15,264 nucleotides of DNA, taken from contig CAZGHD010000046.1 of NCBI GenBank assembly GCA_964525525.1, positions 1 through 15,264 of the forward strand. Direction: 5' to 3'. Numbering within the stretch: position 1 is the first letter of the stretch; every line of letters starts with the position of its first letter. The notes beneath the pieces are model-generated. The model made no database searches, was not told the origin of the DNA, and worked only from the letters and a program-made list of their open reading frames with translations. Both the position numbers and the translations under genes were made by a program. This document shows positions 1-8,265 of this stretch, in pieces. This DNA comes from RGIG2161 sp964525525 (lineage in GTDB: Bacteria; Bacillota; Clostridia; Oscillospirales; CAG-272).

Positions 1-468
1 GAGCGCCGTCAGTATTTCGGCGAGACTGACGAGACGGTTAATCTGCGCACCAAAGCGGCTCTTGAAGCAGGTCTCAAGGTAATCCTTTGCCTTGGCGAGC
101 TTCTCGAAGCACGCCAGAGCGGAATCACCACCGAGATAGTTTCCATGCAGACCAAGCTCGATCTTGCAGGAATATCCAAAGAACAGCTTAAGAACGTAAT
201 TATCGCATACGAACCCGTATGGGCTATCGGTACCGGTCTTACCGCTCCTCCCGAGCAGGCTGATGAAGCTTGCGGCGTTATCCGCGACGTTATCGAGACT
301 CTCTACGACAAAGAAGCAGCTGAGGGTATCACCATTCAGTACGGCGGCTCTATGAACGACGGTAACGCAAAAGAGCTTCTCGCTAAAGTAAACGTTGACG
401 GCGGTCTTATCGGCGGCGCATCTCTCAAGGCAGACGCTTTTGCCGCTATCGTTGACGCAGCACAGTAA
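1..468 (+). CDS. tpiA: Triosephosphate isomerase, C-terminal part (5' end outside window)
   Basis: Interconverts dihydroxyacetone phosphate and glyceraldehyde 3-phosphate in cytoplasmic glycolysis. The frame is open from base 1 and encodes 155 residues. The first codon is the Glu of the family's GHSERR motif, so the electrophilic His and the N-terminal ~95 residues lie upstream; the total would be the usual ~250. Visible are ERRQYFGETDE, the CLGE block (normally CVGE), the catalytic-Glu and loop-6 motif YEPVWAIGTG, and the phosphate-binding YGGS and GLIGGAS motifs. The loop-6 lysine of the common GTGKTA is Leu here (GTGLTA), a variation I consider tolerated. The stop is TAA 466-468. The next gene starts 32 bases on with no terminator between them, so co-transcription is likely. 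The identification is secure. Confidence 0.97.
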   Translation, partial: ERRQYFGETDETVNLRTKAALEAGLKVILCLGELLEARQSGITTEIVSMQTKLDLAGISKEQLKNVIIAYEPVWAIGTGLTAPPEQADEACGVIRDVIETLYDKEAAEGITIQYGGSMNDGNAKELLAKVNVDGGLIGGASLKADAFAAIVDAAQ

Positions 469-487
469 TAATCAAAAACAACGGCAT

Positions 488-492
488 GGAGG
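488..492 (+). promoter_or_regulatory. Ribosome binding site GGAGG that sets the start of the 501 gene
   Basis: GGAGG lies 8 bases before the ATG at 501. It overlaps an in-frame upstream ATG at 486, which has no ribosome binding site of its own. The site therefore favours 501 over 486 as the start codon. Confidence 0.75.
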
Positions 493-500
493 ATTGCCCG

Positions 501-3017
501 ATGATAGGAAAAATGATCAAAAGTTATTTTAAAGTATCGAAGCGGCATTTGAGCATCGTTTTAATTTTCGCGATGCTCATCTCCATGCCGTTGTTCACCG
601 TAAAGACAAACGCAGAGGAAACGACGTCTGACGCTGTCACTGCCGTTTCAATCATGAAAAACAAGGAAAAGGTAGAGATCCTCGCAACCCTTACAGAGTC
701 CTATCTTTCCGAGCACAAGGGTGAGCCGATATATCTCTTTGAGCTCACCCCGTACCAAAACGTATCAAGCATTTCCGATTATCAGCCGATAGACGAAGCA
801 AAGGCGAATGCAAAAATGACCTTTGACGTTTCGCTGTCCTCCGGCACGAGAACGAGAATATCGTCAAGTTTCGTTATCGCGTACAAAAATCAGGACGGAA
901 GTTATACACCTCTCGGTCAGCCGATGTATATAAGTAATCCCGAGCTGACCGCGGCTAATTCCTACGTATACCCCACCGCTTTTTCCAAAAAAGGTCTTAT
1001 TATCTCCGACGTGACCGACGCCGAACTGCTGGGAGTTGCAAACACAGTCATTACTCTCCCGATAAACGAGTATTTCCTGTCTGACAGCAGTTCCGACACC
1101 GTATCCTATCTTTATAACGGAAAGACCTTCTATTTTGACCGTAACAAGATCGACGAACTTGACGTCAATATCAGATCTCTTTCAGGCACCGGAGTTCATA
1201 TTTATCTCAATATTGTTCTTTCCTCTAACGAAAACTCCGCATTTGACGGGCTCTCCTCTCTTTATTTTGAAGATTCAGACGAGAACGCCCTTTACTACGC
1301 AATCAACACCGCAAACGAGACCGGTGCGTCTTATTTTGAAGCGTTTATGAAATTTATTTCCGAACGTTATTCAAACACTGACAAGCCGTACGGCTTTGCG
1401 GGAAGCTATATAATCGGTTACAACGTAAACGCAAGCAGAAAATACAATTCAATGGGCGAGCGCGAGCTCGCAGAGTATGCAAAGCAGTACGCAAGCACTT
1501 TCCGTACCGCTTACGCGATAGTAAAATCCTCTTATAACAACGCAAATCTTTTCGTTTCGATAGCAAACAACTTTACCGCAAAGAGACCGGAACCCTCGGC
1601 AGAGGTTAATAAAAAGCTTGATTTCGGAGCGAAAGAATTTATCACCGAGTTCAACGGCATAATCAACGCATCCGGAAATATCGGCTGGAACGTAGCAATA
1701 AACGCGCTCCCCTCTGACGTTACAAACGCATCCCAGTGGGCGGATTCACTTGCCGAAAGCAATCTTGAAACGCCTTATATCACGATGGCTAATATTGACG
1801 TACTCAGCCGCTTCCTTATCCAGACGGAGTTTCTTTTCTCAGGCGACGTGCGCCGAATAATAGTAAGCGAGTTTCTGGCGGCAACTCCCGAAGCAAATGA
1901 AAACATCAGCATAGACGCCGCTCAAAAGCAGCAGGCGGCAGCCTTCGCATACGCATATTACAAAGCGGCGGCGAACAGTTACATCGACGCTATAATATAT
2001 GGAAGACAAATAGATGGCCAAAACGACGGCGGCAGTTACGGTCTTTGGACCGCGCAGCCCGGCACTTCGGACGAGAGAAATTCCAAAAAGTATATATACG
2101 AAATATTCGAAAGCATCGACGCAAAGTCTCCGTCTCCGCTGACAGATTTTGCTATCCCAATAATCGGCATATCTTCGTTTGAATCCAAGATAGAGGGATT
2201 TTCCGCTCTTACGCCCTCCTGCACGACGATAGAAGGAGTGCAAACGTCTGTCGTGGATATTGAAAAAGGCTTCAGACGTTCTTCCCTGTTTGACTTCACG
2301 AAAGGCGATCTTTGCGGATTCAAGATCGCAGAAAACGCAAAAGCGATAGAGCTCACCGCGGGTGATACGCCAGAAACCTCCCTGCTCCATGCAGTGCTCG
2401 ACGCGTCAAATCCGTATGAATATATGGGCATCGACGTCACCGCGGAAAAGAATTTCGTCATTGACGACTCGAAATATCTCACCGTCCGCGTAAAAGCCGA
2501 AGCTCCAGCAGACGTATCCACCGTATCCTTTATGCTCCGTCTTTACAGCGGCGCATCAAAAGCACTTGATACCTACGTATACGAAGGAACTGCACAGATT
2601 GAGCCCGGCAAATGGACAGACGTAACCTTCGACGTAAGCGAATATATCAAAAACACGAAAAACACTGTAAAAAATATTAAAATATGGATTAGATCCACCG
2701 ACGAAAAGGTGCATGAAGGTGATTTCGGGTTCTATCTCGAGTCCATCTGCACTTGGGAAAGCAAGGGGCTTTCGGTATTCGCGATAATTATGATAATTAT
2801 CGGAATTATCGTACTCGGTTTTGCGGGATTCATCGGATATATGTTCTTGCGCGGTTATCTTCGCCGCCGTCGCCGTCGTCTCCACCGTCAAAAGATAGCG
2901 GAATTCCGCGCGATGGAGAAAAAACGTCAGGAGGAAAAGCTTCGCCAAACCTTAAAGAATCTTTTCCCGGACGATGACAACAGCGGCCCGTCAAACGGCT
3001 CAAACGGTGACCTCTGA
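501..3017 (+). CDS. Secreted, C-terminally membrane-anchored DUF5722-like (glycosidase-like) protein
   Basis: 838 residues from ATG 501, chosen for the GGAGG at 488-492; an in-frame ATG at 486 would add five residues. Residues 16-38 form a signal peptide with likely cleavage after TNA. The central part resembles DUF5722, a presumed TIM-barrel glycosidase-like family: residues ~165-245 hold the KKGLIISDVTDAELLGV strand, the YNGKTFYFDRNKID motif (~205-220) and a GVHIYLNIVLSS strand. E383 in FITEFNG is a candidate catalytic acid. Residues ~757-783 are one membrane helix, followed by an Arg-rich, charged cytoplasmic tail (RGYLRRRRRR). The catalytic part thus faces outside and the tail inside. The stop overlaps the flippase start (TGATG), implying translational coupling and a shared role in surface glycan metabolism. 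The family is recalled from pattern, not searched, and the substrate is unknown. Confidence 0.7.
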   Translation: MIGKMIKSYFKVSKRHLSIVLIFAMLISMPLFTVKTNAEETTSDAVTAVSIMKNKEKVEILATLTESYLSEHKGEPIYLFELTPYQNVSSISDYQPIDEAKANAKMTFDVSLSSGTRTRISSSFVIAYKNQDGSYTPLGQPMYISNPELTAANSYVYPTAFSKKGLIISDVTDAELLGVANTVITLPINEYFLSDSSSDTVSYLYNGKTFYFDRNKIDELDVNIRSLSGTGVHIYLNIVLSSNENSAFDGLSSLYFEDSDENALYYAINTANETGASYFEAFMKFISERYSNTDKPYGFAGSYIIGYNVNASRKYNSMGERELAEYAKQYASTFRTAYAIVKSSYNNANLFVSIANNFTAKRPEPSAEVNKKLDFGAKEFITEFNGIINASGNIGWNVAINALPSDVTNASQWADSLAESNLETPYITMANIDVLSRFLIQTEFLFSGDVRRIIVSEFLAATPEANENISIDAAQKQQAAAFAYAYYKAAANSYIDAIIYGRQIDGQNDGGSYGLWTAQPGTSDERNSKKYIYEIFESIDAKSPSPLTDFAIPIIGISSFESKIEGFSALTPSCTTIEGVQTSVVDIEKGFRRSSLFDFTKGDLCGFKIAENAKAIELTAGDTPETSLLHAVLDASNPYEYMGIDVTAEKNFVIDDSKYLTVRVKAEAPADVSTVSFMLRLYSGASKALDTYVYEGTAQIEPGKWTDVTFDVSEYIKNTKNTVKNIKIWIRSTDEKVHEGDFGFYLESICTWESKGLSVFAIIMIIIGIIVLGFAGFIGYMFLRGYLRRRRRRLHRQKIAEFRAMEKKRQEEKLRQTLKNLFPDDDNSGPSNGSNGDL

Positions 3018-4441
3018 TGCAGAAAGAATCTTCACAGACAAATCAGTCGTCAAAGAAATACAAAAAGCTGATCTCAAACACCGCCATTCTCGGAATAGGC
3101 ACGTTCGGATCAAAGCTGCTCGTATTTCTTTTGATGCCGCTGTACACGCACTATCTCTCCACATCACAGTACAGTGACGCAGACCTGATTACTCAAACGG
3201 CCAATCTCCTGCTCCCCCTCGTTTCAATGGGGATATACGAAGCGGTATTCAGATTTACTCTGGACAGCGATTACGACAGGCGGGACGTTTTCTCGTCAGG
3301 ACTGTTTACAATCATAGCGGGCGGGGCTGTTTTGATAGCCGTCTCACCTCTGCTTTCAAAAATATCTTACTTTGGCGGATACACTTGGCTGATCTGCTCT
3401 TACGTTATCGCATCCTGCCTAAAATCTCTTTGCGCGCAGTTCGTGCGCGCCGAAGGCAAAAGCGCGCTTTTCGCCGCACAGGGCATACTCGGTACGGCGA
3501 TCACAATAGCGCTCAACGTAGCGTTTCTCGTGTTTTACGGAATGGGCGTTATCGGATACGTGCTGTCGGTAGTTATCTCTGACGTAGCAGTTTCCCTCGT
3601 GCTTCTCTTCCCCTGTAAGGTATATAAAAACATCAGCATTAAATCGGTGAAATCATCCACCGTTTCATCTATGCTCCGCTTCAGCGTTCCGCTGATTCCC
3701 ACCACCGTTTTTTGGTGGATAACAAACGTTGCGGACAGATATATGGTAAACTCGATGATAGGAGCCGACGTAAACGGTCTGTACGCCGCCGCGTACAAGA
3801 TTCCGTCACTCCTCATTCTGCTGTCAGGAATCTTTATCGAGGCTTGGCAGTTCTCCGCTTTGACCGAGCGTGGCAGCCGTGAGGCTATAGACTTTTTCGG
3901 AGTGGTCTTTGAGAGTTTTCAGGGCGTTATGTTTATGGCAGCTACCGCGATGATAGCTTTCACGCGCGTGATACCAATGGTTTTATTTGCGCCTAAATAC
4001 CACGATGCATGGCAGTATATCCCGATCCTGCTCGCGGCTACCGTATTCTCAAGCCTCGTCACTTTTATGGGTAGTGTGTACCTCGTAAACAAAAAAAGCA
4101 TCCTGTCGTTTATTACCGCTTTTATCGGAGCAGTGATAAACGTCATTCTCAATTTTTTGCTTATTCCCACTTCGCTTGGCGCAAACGGAGCGGCAATCGC
4201 AACTTTCGCGAGTTACTTTATCGTATTTATTATTCGAGCAATCAACTCAAGAAAGCACATTCCGTTTAATCTCCACGTCATAAAGTTAACCGTGAATACG
4301 GCTATCTTAGCACTTCAGATATACACGATGCTCGCGCAGGTGCCGTTTTACGTAATTTGGCAGGTCATTTGCGCCGCGGCTATCCTTGTAATAAACGCAG
4401 GACCGATATTCAAAGGTATAAAAAAAGTCATAAGAAGATAA
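3017..4441 (+). CDS. Polysaccharide/oligosaccharide flippase, MOP superfamily (Wzx/RfbX-like)
   Basis: 474-residue polytopic membrane protein with about 12-14 hydrophobic helices. Proteins of this type move lipid-linked oligosaccharides across the cytoplasmic membrane. The N-terminus is family-typical: a short basic cytoplasmic segment (SKKYKKLISN), then TAILGIGTFGSKLLVFLLMP and LYTHYLSTSQYSDADL, then helix 2 with GIYEAVFRFTLD. A second-half motif, VPLIPTTVFWWITNVADRY, is also typical. ATG 3017 shares its A with the TGA of the upstream gene, and only a weak GGTGA precedes it, so translation is probably coupled to the DUF5722-like gene. The stop is TAA 4439-4441. Peptidoglycan-precursor (MurJ-like) or teichoic acid export cannot be excluded. 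No glycosyltransferases lie in the window, so the exported glycan is unknown. Confidence 0.85.
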   Translation: MQKESSQTNQSSKKYKKLISNTAILGIGTFGSKLLVFLLMPLYTHYLSTSQYSDADLITQTANLLLPLVSMGIYEAVFRFTLDSDYDRRDVFSSGLFTIIAGGAVLIAVSPLLSKISYFGGYTWLICSYVIASCLKSLCAQFVRAEGKSALFAAQGILGTAITIALNVAFLVFYGMGVIGYVLSVVISDVAVSLVLLFPCKVYKNISIKSVKSSTVSSMLRFSVPLIPTTVFWWITNVADRYMVNSMIGADVNGLYAAAYKIPSLLILLSGIFIEAWQFSALTERGSREAIDFFGVVFESFQGVMFMAATAMIAFTRVIPMVLFAPKYHDAWQYIPILLAATVFSSLVTFMGSVYLVNKKSILSFITAFIGAVINVILNFLLIPTSLGANGAAIATFASYFIVFIIRAINSRKHIPFNLHVIKLTVNTAILALQIYTMLAQVPFYVIWQVICAAAILVINAGPIFKGIKKVIRR

Positions 4442-4828
4442 ACGAATACTCAATTGGAAATCGGCGGCAACAAATACGAGGCCAGCGTCCTTGTTGGTTA
4501 TACGTCAATGAACGAGACGCTTCTCTATGACGTTCAGGACTTGAAGCCCACAAACTATGAGATAAAAGAAAAAAAGGCTCAACCAAAACTGGCTGGAAAT
4601 GAATCCGACACCAGAAAGACGGTTGAGTCTTCTGGTACCATTATAGCAGAAAATTCTGAAAAGTCAATAGGTGAAGTCAAAAAATCTTTGACGCCAGAAC
4701 AGGAAGAATACTTCAAGGACTCTGTTGTGCGTGACGAGACAGGAAACCTGAAGGTTATGTATCACGGCACGTCAAAGGGCGGGCACACTATGTTCGACCC
4801 TTACGGCAAAGCTAACCACGGACTTTAA
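4442..4828 (+). pseudogene. Remnant of phage/ICE polyvalent protein with truncated ADP-ribosyltransferase domain
   Basis: The frame is open from the codon right after the flippase stop to TAA 4826-4828 (128 codons). The only starts are non-ATG or internal (TTG 4454, no ribosome binding site), so this is a fragment rather than a normal gene. The first part (LEIGGNKYEASVLVGYTS, then ETLLYDVQDLKPT) resembles tails of phage MuF-type or large polyvalent proteins. A charged linker (~residues 45-85) follows, then LTPEQEEYFKDSVVRDETGN and LKVMYHGTSKGGHTMFDP. That is the opening of the polyvalent-protein ADP-ribosyltransferase (ART) fold, whose first catalytic motif is the His of YHGT. The sequence stops at KANHGL, where relatives normally go on to a GRGFYFT-like segment, so the later catalytic motifs are missing. 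The base composition looks more A-rich than in the neighbours. Family assignment is by recalled pattern. Confidence 0.6.
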
Positions 4829-4833
4829 TCCAG

Positions 4834-4869
4834 AGCAGAGACACTACCCAAAAATGTCTCTGCTTTTTT
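4834..4869 (+). terminator. Rho-independent terminator of unit 1
   Basis: Perfect 9-bp stem GCAGAGACA (4835-4843) with TGTCTCTGC (4855-4863), extended by an A-T pair, an 11-base loop and a run of six T (4864-4869). It closes the tpiA-to-remnant unit just after the truncated reading frame. Confidence 0.92.
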
Positions 4870-4935
4870 GTCACGTTTTTCGCCGTTTATTATGTGAAAT
4901 CCACCATCACTTCATATAAAATTAACAAATTCAAC
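4870..4935 (+). promoter_or_regulatory. AT-rich leader with weak dyad upstream of the phosphatase promoter
   Basis: The region between the terminator and the -35 box contains an imperfect inverted repeat, TATGTGAA (4891-4898) and TTCATATA (4911-4918), matching at 7 of 8 positions with a 12-base gap. It could be an operator, but the sequence is AT-rich and the match may be chance. No clear PhoP-type repeat array was seen. Confidence 0.2.
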
Positions 4936-4964
4936 TTGACAATCTACCGAACTTAATATATACT
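4936..4964 (+). promoter_or_regulatory. Sigma-A promoter for the phosphatase pair
   Basis: TTGACA (4936-4941), a 17-base spacer and TATACT (4959-4964), a near-consensus vegetative promoter. Transcription would start near 4971, giving a short leader of about 24 bases to the ATG at 4995. Such a strong -35 suggests activator-independent expression. Confidence 0.88.
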
Positions 4965-4994
4965 ATATCCAACCTAGTACAGGAGGAAAGACAA

Positions 4995-6587
4995 ATGAAA
5001 ATTCGCGCATCCCTGTTATCCCTGCTGCTTATCTTTGCTTTGCTTCTTCCCTGTCTCGTTGCTTGTGATTCACAAAGCACCGACACACCGGAAGATACTA
5101 CTACAAGCGCAGATACCACCGCAGCTCCCACCTCCGTTGATCTCAAACTCAACGACACGGCTATTGAAAACTATACGATAATCTACTCTGACGTAGAGCT
5201 CGATTTCAATCTCCGCGCCGCTGAATACATAAAAGACGAGATCAGCGCGATCACCGGTAAAGAGCTTGAAGTAAAGCTTGATACCGAAGCTGACGAAACA
5301 GACCTCGAGATACTCGTTGGACTTACCAACCGTGCGGCATCGGCTGACGCGGCAAACGTATCTCTTGGAGACCTTGAGTTTATCTCATCTGCCAAGGGCA
5401 CCCAGATAGTCCTTTACGGTGAGGAATACATGGTCGCAGCTGCAGCATACAACTTTATTGATAAGAATTTCGTAAACAGATCTTCTGATTCAGTTTCCGT
5501 ATCCGAAGACCTTACTCCCAAAACTCCCGAGTTCAAAACTCCCGAGAACTTTATTCTCATGATCGGCGACGGTATGGGCTTTAACTCCCTTGAATACGGC
5601 GAGCAGCTGTTCATCGCCGGCACTTACACAGCGGTTGAATGGTCCAACTATCCTCATTATAACGTAGCGGACAGACTTCCCTACAAAGCGGCATCACACA
5701 CTTCCCCCAAGGGCGCTGACATCGTTACTGACAGCGCGGCAGGCGGTACCGCTCTCGCAACCGGTTACAAGACCTACACCGGCGTTATCGGTATGAACAC
5801 CGACTTTGAGCCCATCAAGAATCTTTGCGAGCTCGCAATGGAAAAAGGTATGGCAACCGCAGTTCTCACCACCGACACAAGAGTAGGAGCTACACCTGCA
5901 TCTTTCACAGCTCATACTCACTCAAGAGATGAAGAGGATGACATCGCTTCCATGCAGGACGCATCCAACATTGACGTAATCCTCGGTGACGTGTGCGATC
6001 CCGCAGCGGCACTCCGCAGAGCGTTTGACGTTGTTTCCGAGTCTGAAAACGGTTTCTTTATGATGTATGAAGAAGCTTATATTGACAAAGGCTCTCACGA
6101 TAACGATTCAAAGACATTTTATACCGCTTACTCCAAGCTTAACACCGCTCTTCGCGCAGCTATGGAGTACGTGATGTACAACCCCGATACACTTCTCATT
6201 CTCACCGCTGACCACGAGACCGGCGGTATTCAGTGGAATGAGGAAAAATCCGCATACGAATACACCTACACCGAGCACACCGGTGTTAACGTACCCTTCT
6301 ACGCTCTCGGCGAAGGCGTTTCCCACATTGACGGCAACACCTACGAGAACGTTTACATTGCAAAGCTGATAGCTAAACTCATGGGCGAAGACAACTTCGG
6401 TGATCCCGATATTCCCGACGCCACCGATGCAACAGGTCTTGAAGTTCCTTCCGATGATGATCTCAAGGCCGCAACCGACAAAGAAAACGCCGACAGAGAC
6501 GCTCTCAAGACAAGACTTGAGGAGCAGGAAAAAGCAGAGCTTGCCGAGCGCGAAAGCCTGAGAGCAGAGCTGCTTGCGGCAGACTGA
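4995..6587 (+). CDS. Alkaline phosphatase lipoprotein with N-terminal GH67-N-like domain (copy 1)
   Basis: 530 residues; AGGAGG at 4981-4986 sets the start. The lipobox LVAC (Cys24) predicts a lipoprotein on the outer face of the membrane. A Thr/Ser-rich linker is followed (~residues 50-165) by an alpha/beta domain resembling the N-terminal domain of GH67/GH20-type glycosidases (NYTIIYSD, AAEYIKDEISAITGKELEV, EILVGLTNRA, Y-EEYMVAAAAYNFID). Residues ~185-475 are an alkaline phosphatase domain with a full metal and nucleophile set: D192 (IGDGMG), S247 (TDSAAGG), D294 and T300 (ATPASF), E359, D364 and H368 (EEAYIDKGSH), D406-H407 (ADHETGG) and H428 (HTG). It should hydrolyse phosphomonoesters or related esters outside the cell. 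A charged, helical C-terminal tail of ~55 residues follows. It is co-transcribed with copy 2, 20 bases on. Confidence 0.9.
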   Translation: MKIRASLLSLLLIFALLLPCLVACDSQSTDTPEDTTTSADTTAAPTSVDLKLNDTAIENYTIIYSDVELDFNLRAAEYIKDEISAITGKELEVKLDTEADETDLEILVGLTNRAASADAANVSLGDLEFISSAKGTQIVLYGEEYMVAAAAYNFIDKNFVNRSSDSVSVSEDLTPKTPEFKTPENFILMIGDGMGFNSLEYGEQLFIAGTYTAVEWSNYPHYNVADRLPYKAASHTSPKGADIVTDSAAGGTALATGYKTYTGVIGMNTDFEPIKNLCELAMEKGMATAVLTTDTRVGATPASFTAHTHSRDEEDDIASMQDASNIDVILGDVCDPAAALRRAFDVVSESENGFFMMYEEAYIDKGSHDNDSKTFYTAYSKLNTALRAAMEYVMYNPDTLLILTADHETGGIQWNEEKSAYEYTYTEHTGVNVPFYALGEGVSHIDGNTYENVYIAKLIAKLMGEDNFGDPDIPDATDATGLEVPSDDDLKAATDKENADRDALKTRLEEQEKAELAERESLRAELLAAD

Positions 6588-6607
6588 GAAGAGGAGGATA
6601 ATTACCA

Positions 6608-8173
6608 ATGAAGAAATTCACAAAATCGATCATTTCGATGTTGCTTATTGCTGTATTTCTGGTTTCTCCGCTCCTCTCCTGCGGTGATCAGAATACCGAT
6701 GTAGGCACTCCCGATAATTCAGAAATAAAAATTAACGATACCGCTCTTGCAGATTACGTAATCGTTTACGCTGATGAAGAGCTTGACTTCGGTCTCAACG
6801 CCGCTGAATACGTAAGAGACGAGATCAAAGAAGAAACCGGCCTTGAACTTGCAGTTAAGCTTGACACCGAGGCAGAGGAGACCGAGTGCGAGATCCTTAT
6901 CGGTCTCACCAACCGCGCGGCTTCCGCTGAAGCGGCAAAAACCGAACTTGGCGGATACGAGTTCATCGTAGCTGCAAAGGATAAGAAAATAATCCTGTAC
7001 GGTGAGGAATATATGGTCGCAGGTGCGGCATATAACTTCATAGATAAAAACGTAGCGAACTCATCCGGCGCAAACGTTACTCTCTCCGCAGAGTTTACAC
7101 CCAAGTCTCCCGAGTACAAAACTCCCGAGAACTTTATTCTCCTTATCGGCGACGGTATGGGATTCAACTCTCTTGAATTCGGAGAAGATATGTACGAAGA
7201 AGGCAAGCGTCTTATGCTTGAGGACACTATGTCCTATACGCAGTATAAGGTAGCAGACCGTCTCCCCTATAAAGCACAGTCTCATACCCGTTCCGCTGAC
7301 GCAGAGCCGGTTACCGACAGTGCGGCAGGCGGTACCGCCCTTGCAACCGGTTACAAAACGTATAACGGAGTAGTAGGTCTTAACGATAGTTTGGAAGAGG
7401 TTAAAAATCTTTCCGAACTCGCTATTGAACTCGGCAAGATGACAGCCGTTCTCACCACCGATACCCGTGACGGTGCTACCCCTGCATCTTTCTCCGCTCA
7501 TACCGACGGACGTGGCGAAAGTGATGACATCAGAACGCAGCAGGAAAGCAGCGCTATCGACTTAATAGTAGGTGACATCAGAAATCCCGCTGTAGCTATC
7601 AGAGACGCTCTTGACGAGATAGGCGATGCTGAAAACGGATTCTTTATGATGTTCGAGGAAGCTCACATAGACAAAGCGTCTCACAATAACGACGCTGACT
7701 CGATGTACGTTGCTTACACCAGACTTAACACCGAGCTCCGCGTATTCAGCGAGTTTATTATGTACAATCCCGATACCGTGCTCATTCTTACCGCTGACCA
7801 CGAGACCGGCGGCATTACTTGGAATGAAGAAAAAGGTGCATACAATTACACTACCGGCAGCCACACCGGAGCTTGCGTACCCTTCTACGCAATCGGTGAA
7901 GGTGTTTCCCACATTGACGGTAAAAAATATGACAACACCTATATTCCTAAGCTTATAGCAAGTCTTATGGGCGAAGACAACTTCGGTGATCCCGAAAGAG
8001 AAGAAGAAACCGATAAGACCGGTCTTGAAGAATTATCCGCAAAAGAGCTTATTGCTATAGCGAAAAAGATGAATGAAGCCGATAAAGCTTACACCAGCAA
8101 AAAGAATGCGGAGAAAAAAGCTGCCCTTGAGCTTAAGCAGGCACTCAGAGAAGCCTGGGGCTTGGCAAACTAA
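6608..8173 (+). CDS. Alkaline phosphatase lipoprotein with N-terminal GH67-N-like domain (copy 2)
   Basis: 521 residues, a tandem paralogue of the gene just upstream with the same layout. It has lipobox LLSC (Cys25), a shorter linker, a GH67-N-like domain (~residues 38-150), a phosphatase domain, and a Lys/Glu-rich helical tail. All key residues are kept: D182 (IGDGMG), S238 (TDSAAGG), E350, D355 and H359 (EEAHIDKASH), D397-H398 (ADHETGG) and H419 (HTG). GAGGAGG at 6591-6597 precedes ATG 6608. It probably acts at the cell surface on phosphate esters. It differs from copy 1 mainly in the linker, the tail and the loop after the first metal motif (residues ~188-220, longer here), so substrate ranges may have diverged. 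It is the last gene of its unit; a terminator follows. Phosphodiesterase-type activity is possible in this superfamily. Confidence 0.9.
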   Translation: MKKFTKSIISMLLIAVFLVSPLLSCGDQNTDVGTPDNSEIKINDTALADYVIVYADEELDFGLNAAEYVRDEIKEETGLELAVKLDTEAEETECEILIGLTNRAASAEAAKTELGGYEFIVAAKDKKIILYGEEYMVAGAAYNFIDKNVANSSGANVTLSAEFTPKSPEYKTPENFILLIGDGMGFNSLEFGEDMYEEGKRLMLEDTMSYTQYKVADRLPYKAQSHTRSADAEPVTDSAAGGTALATGYKTYNGVVGLNDSLEEVKNLSELAIELGKMTAVLTTDTRDGATPASFSAHTDGRGESDDIRTQQESSAIDLIVGDIRNPAVAIRDALDEIGDAENGFFMMFEEAHIDKASHNNDADSMYVAYTRLNTELRVFSEFIMYNPDTVLILTADHETGGITWNEEKGAYNYTTGSHTGACVPFYAIGEGVSHIDGKKYDNTYIPKLIASLMGEDNFGDPEREEETDKTGLEELSAKELIAIAKKMNEADKAYTSKKNAEKKAALELKQALREAWGLAN

Positions 8174-8195
8174 CGTAATTTAACAGATTTATCCC

Positions 8196-8236
8196 AAAAA
8201 CAAGGTTTCTTTTTTAAGAAGCCTTGTTTTTATTGT
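8196..8236 (+). terminator. Long hairpin terminator of unit 2
   Basis: AAAAACAAGG (8196-8205) pairs with CCTTGTTTTT (8222-8231). The helix continues through one G-T wobble into TTCTT (8207-8211) with AAGAA (8216-8220), closed by a TTTT loop. The A-rich 5' arm and T-rich 3' arm could also let it work on the opposite strand, but no minus-strand gene was found. Confidence 0.88.
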
Positions 8237-8265
8237 ATTTTTAGCTAACAGAGCAAGATTTTGAC

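Noticed and set aside
2860..2893. CGCCGT-type repeat run near the end of the DUF5722-like gene
   Set aside because: It encodes the Arg-rich stop-transfer tail after the membrane helix, so it is explained by the protein and is not an independent repeat element.
4870..4994. Possible PhoP (Pho box) repeats upstream of the phosphatase pair
   Set aside because: A single TTAACA at 4922-4927 is present without the regularly spaced repeats expected, and the promoter already has a consensus -35.
6108..6608. Minus-strand open frames opposite the phosphatase genes (also at 7061-7501 and 7562-7912)
   Set aside because: They repeat in both paralogues simply because the sense genes are similar. They have no ribosome binding site or recognisable product.
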